Source: Blasia pusilla
Taxonomy: Eukaryota; Marchantiophyta; Marchantiopsida; Blasiales
Length of the DNA stretch: 64,000 nt
NCBI GenBank assembly: GCA_050084515.1
Contig: CM114274.1
Location: forward strand, 39,866,001-39,930,000
Direction of reading: 5' to 3'
A model generated the notes under the pieces. The model ran no database searches. It was not told the DNA's origin and worked only from the letters and a program-made list of their open reading frames with translations. Of the stretch, positions 61,201-64,000 are shown piece after piece. Both the position numbers and the translations under genes were made by a program. The number at the start of each line of letters is the position of its first letter. The stretch's first letter is position 1.

Positions 61201-64000
61201 GATGATATACATGGACAAGATGGAAAATGAATAGACCCTATTATTATTGATGGTTTAATGGCGCAAGTCAAAAAATGAACTAACAATTTTTGAGTTTTTT
61301 GGTCACATCTCCAATTTTCTTGAAACTTTGCAAGAGAGCTACGTACACCATGGGGATCAAGTGCACCAAATTTCAACTCGAGATGAGATGCATAGACATG
61401 ATGAAAAATTAAAAGATCCCATTTTAATTAAAGGTTTGATGGCGCGAATCAAGAAATGAGTTAATATGTTTTGAGCTTTTGGTCTCAATCGAATTTTTCT
61501 TGAAACTTTGGAAGAGAGCTACACACAACATGGGGATGAAGGGTAGGTATGCCATGGGGATCAAAGTGTACCAAATTTAAGCTTTAGATGAGATACATCG
61601 ACGAGATGGAAAATGAAAATACCTTATTTTTCTTGAACGTTTAATGGCCCACGTTAAAAAATAAATTAATAATTTCTGAATTTTCGGTGTGAATTCCATT
61701 TTTCTTGAAACTTTGCAAGAGAACTACATACACCATGGGGATAAAGTGCATCAAACTTCAACTCGAGATGAGATTCTTGGACAAGATGAAAAATTAAAAG
61801 ATGACTTGTGTAAAAAAATGAGTTAAATTTTTTGAGCTTTTGGTCAAAACTCCATTTTTCTTGATACTTTACAAGAGAGCTAGATACACCATGGGATCAA
61901 GGCTACCAAATTGAAGCTCTAGATTAGATTCTTAGACAAGATGGAAAATAAGAAGACCTTCTTATCATTCAAGGTTTAATAGCACGGGTCCAAAAATTAG
62001 TTAACAATTTTTAAGCTTTTGGTCACAACTACATTTAGCTTGAAACCTTGCAAGAAAGCTACATACACCTTGGGGACCATTTTTACCAAATTTGAGCTCC
62101 ATATGAGATACTTGGACATGATGAAAAATGAAAATATCCCATTTTCATTGAAGTTTTAATGGCGAGGGTCCAAATGTGAGCCATAGATCGGATACTTGGA
62201 AATGATTAAAAATGGAAAGATCCCAGTTTCATTGAAGGTTTAATCCTTGGTGTCCAAATACGACTTAGCAATTTCCGAGCTCTTAGTAACACCACCATTT
62301 TTCTTGAAACTTTGCAACAGAGCTTCATACACCATTTCAATCAAGTGTACCTAATTTCAGCTCCATAGGGATAGCTTGGACAATATGGAAAAAAAAAAGA
62401 TCCCATTTTTTCATTGAAGGTTTAATGGCGTGGGTTAAAAAATGAGTTAACCATTTTTAATTTTTGTCACAACTTCATTTTGCTTGAGACTTTGCAAGAG
62501 AGCTACATACAATATCGGGATGAGGGTACCCAATTGCAGCCCTAGATGAGATACTTGGACAAGATGGAAAATGAAAATACCTTCTTTTCATTCAAGGTTT
62601 AATGACATGCATCCAAAAATAAGTTAACAATTTTTTAGTGTTTGATCACATCTCCATTTAGGTCAAAACTTCCAAGTGAACTTCAGCTCTAGATGAAATA
62701 CATGAAAAAGATGGAAAATGAAAAGACCCTAATTTCATTGAAGGTTTAATGGCGTGGGTCAAAAAATCAATTAACAATTTTTGAGCTTTTTGTCAAAACT
62801 TCATTTTACTTGGAAATTTGGAGGAGAGCTACATACACCATGGGGATAAAATTTTCAAAGTGAGAGCTTTAGATGAGATACTAGCATAAGATGAACAATC
62901 AAAAGATCCCACTCTCATTGAAGGTTTAATGGTATGCGTCAAAAAATGAGTTAACAATTTTTCAGCTTTTCGTCCCAACTCTATTTAGCTTAAAACTTTT
63001 TCAAGAGAGCTACGTACACCATGGGGACCAATTTTATAAATATGATCTCTACATGAGATACATGGAAAATATGGAAATTGAAAAAACCCTACTTTCATTG
63101 AAGTTTTAATGACGGGGATGAAAAACTAAGTTGATATTTTTTTAGTTTTTGGTCATAACTCCATTTTGCTTGAATTTTCAAGAAAGGTACATACACCATG
63201 GGGATTAAGTATTCTAAACTATATGAGATATTTGGACAAGATGGGAAATGAAAAACCTTCTTTTCATTGAAGGTTTATGGCGCGCGTTCAATAATGAATT
63301 AAGTTTTTTGAGCTCTTGGTCACAACTCCATTTTGCTTGAAACTTTGCTAGAGATCTAAATACACCATGGCATAGAAAAGAACCAAATTTCATCTTGAGA
63401 TGAGATACTAAAAAAAGATGAAAAATGAAAAAACCCCATTTTCATTGAAGGTTTAACATAAAGGTACGGGTCAAAAATTGAGTTAATATTTTTTGAGCTT
63501 TTGATCACAACTCCATTTTGCTTGAAACTTTTCAAGAGAGCTAAAAACTACCATGATGATCAAGTGTACCAAAGTTAAGCTCTAGATGAGATATTTGAAC
63601 AAGATAGAAAATCAAAAGATCTTTTCTTTCATTCAAGGTTTAATGGCGGTCATCCAAAAAATGACTTAGTAGTTTTTTAAGTTTTTGTTCACAACTCCAT
63701 GTTTCTTCATAATTTTGAAGAGAGCTACATAAACCATGGTGATAAAGTGTGCCAATGTTCAGCTCTAGATGAGTTACTTCGACAAGATGGAAAATAAAAA
63801 GATCCTATTTGCATTAAAGATTGAGTGGCGCGGGTCAAAAAATGAGTTAACAATTTTTAAGCTTTTGGTCACAACCCTATTTTTCTTGAAACTTTCCAAG
63901 AGAGCTACATACATTGTGGGGATCAAAGATACCAAATTGGAGCTCCAGATCAGATACTTGGACAAGATGAAAAATGAAAAAATCTTCTTTTCATTCAAGG
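58240..64000. repeat. ~180 bp satellite array, about 32 monomers, runs off the window
   Basis: A landmark GAGTTAACAATTTTTGAGC recurs at 58588, 58765, 58946, 59127, 59309, 59486, 59665, 59844 and onward, giving periods of 177-182 bp. Each unit then carries TTGGTCACAACTCCATTTT, CTTGAAACTTTGCAAGAG, ACACCATGGGGATCAAG, CAGCTCTAGATGAGATAC and TTTTCATTGAAGGTTTAATG. Units are diverged, and some are short (about 62160-62215) or carry insertions (61520-61560). Because the period is near 60 codons, repeated minus-strand frames arise; they are by-products. Period near 180 bp is common for plant centromeric or heterochromatic satellites; location is not shown here. Confidence 0.97.

Noticed and set aside
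58737-63998. Several 60-80 codon minus-strand frames with similar sequence
   Set aside because: They arise because the satellite period is close to a multiple of three; stops and shifts differ between monomers.
58240-64000. CRISPR-like regular repetition
   Set aside because: Units are ~180 bp head to tail without unique spacers, in a eukaryotic context.

Overview
This window looks like a piece of a repeat-rich nuclear genome of a land plant. Three intron-bearing housekeeping genes have plant-like products and splice sites (PAS2/HACD, PIG-A, SKA2-like). The copia element has the tRNA-iMet primer site typical of plant elements. The Ty3/gypsy family carries a DNMT3-type methyltransferase, a gene class missing from angiosperms but present in algae and seed-free plants, so I lean (inference only) toward a bryophyte, lycophyte, fern or charophyte-grade host. 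I cannot name the species.

Layout. 0-1.4 kb: an unrecognised reading fragment, short duplications and a reversed gag fragment. 1.4-7.8 kb: decayed gypsy copy 1. 7.9-9.0 kb: a 47-50 bp minisatellite beginning right after its LTR. 10.8-16.4 kb: a small gene island with two convergent intact genes, SKA2-like (+) and PAS2 (-). 17-21.8 kb: intergenic DNA with a perfect 42-bp-arm palindrome and a dispersed repeat. 21.8-26.7 kb: a complete but inactivated Ty1/copia element (-) with 313 bp LTRs and a perfect CTTAC target-site duplication. 29.8-30.4 kb: a solo LTR related to gypsy copy 1. 32.1-38.7 kb: gypsy copy 2, followed by a reversed fragment of the same family to 39.4 kb. 39.95-43.6 kb: intact PIG-A gene in eight coding exons, one intron with a GC-AG border. 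46.4-49 kb: LTR relic and GC-rich low-complexity DNA. 49.5-51.6 kb: very long (TC)n and (GA)n tracts. 52.7-57.1 kb: an unrecognised broken coding region, a tRNA-like sequence and a decayed hAT transposase. 58.2 kb to the right edge: about 32 monomers of a ~180 bp satellite.

The most notable system is the gypsy family. Comparing the two long copies gives the order gag - aspartic protease - DNMT3-like cytosine-5 methyltransferase - reverse transcriptase/RNase H - integrase - PHD finger. A DNA-methylation writer sits inside Pol and a likely chromatin reader at its C-terminus. Both copies are broken. Several breaks are CAG-to-TAG changes, the trace expected of deaminated CHG methylation. Both copies also share an in-frame TAG CAA CCA between methyltransferase and RT, which fits the UAG-CAR-YYA leaky-stop motif. 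The LTRs carry a copy of their own first ~125 bp at their 3' end, leaving their boundary open to two readings.
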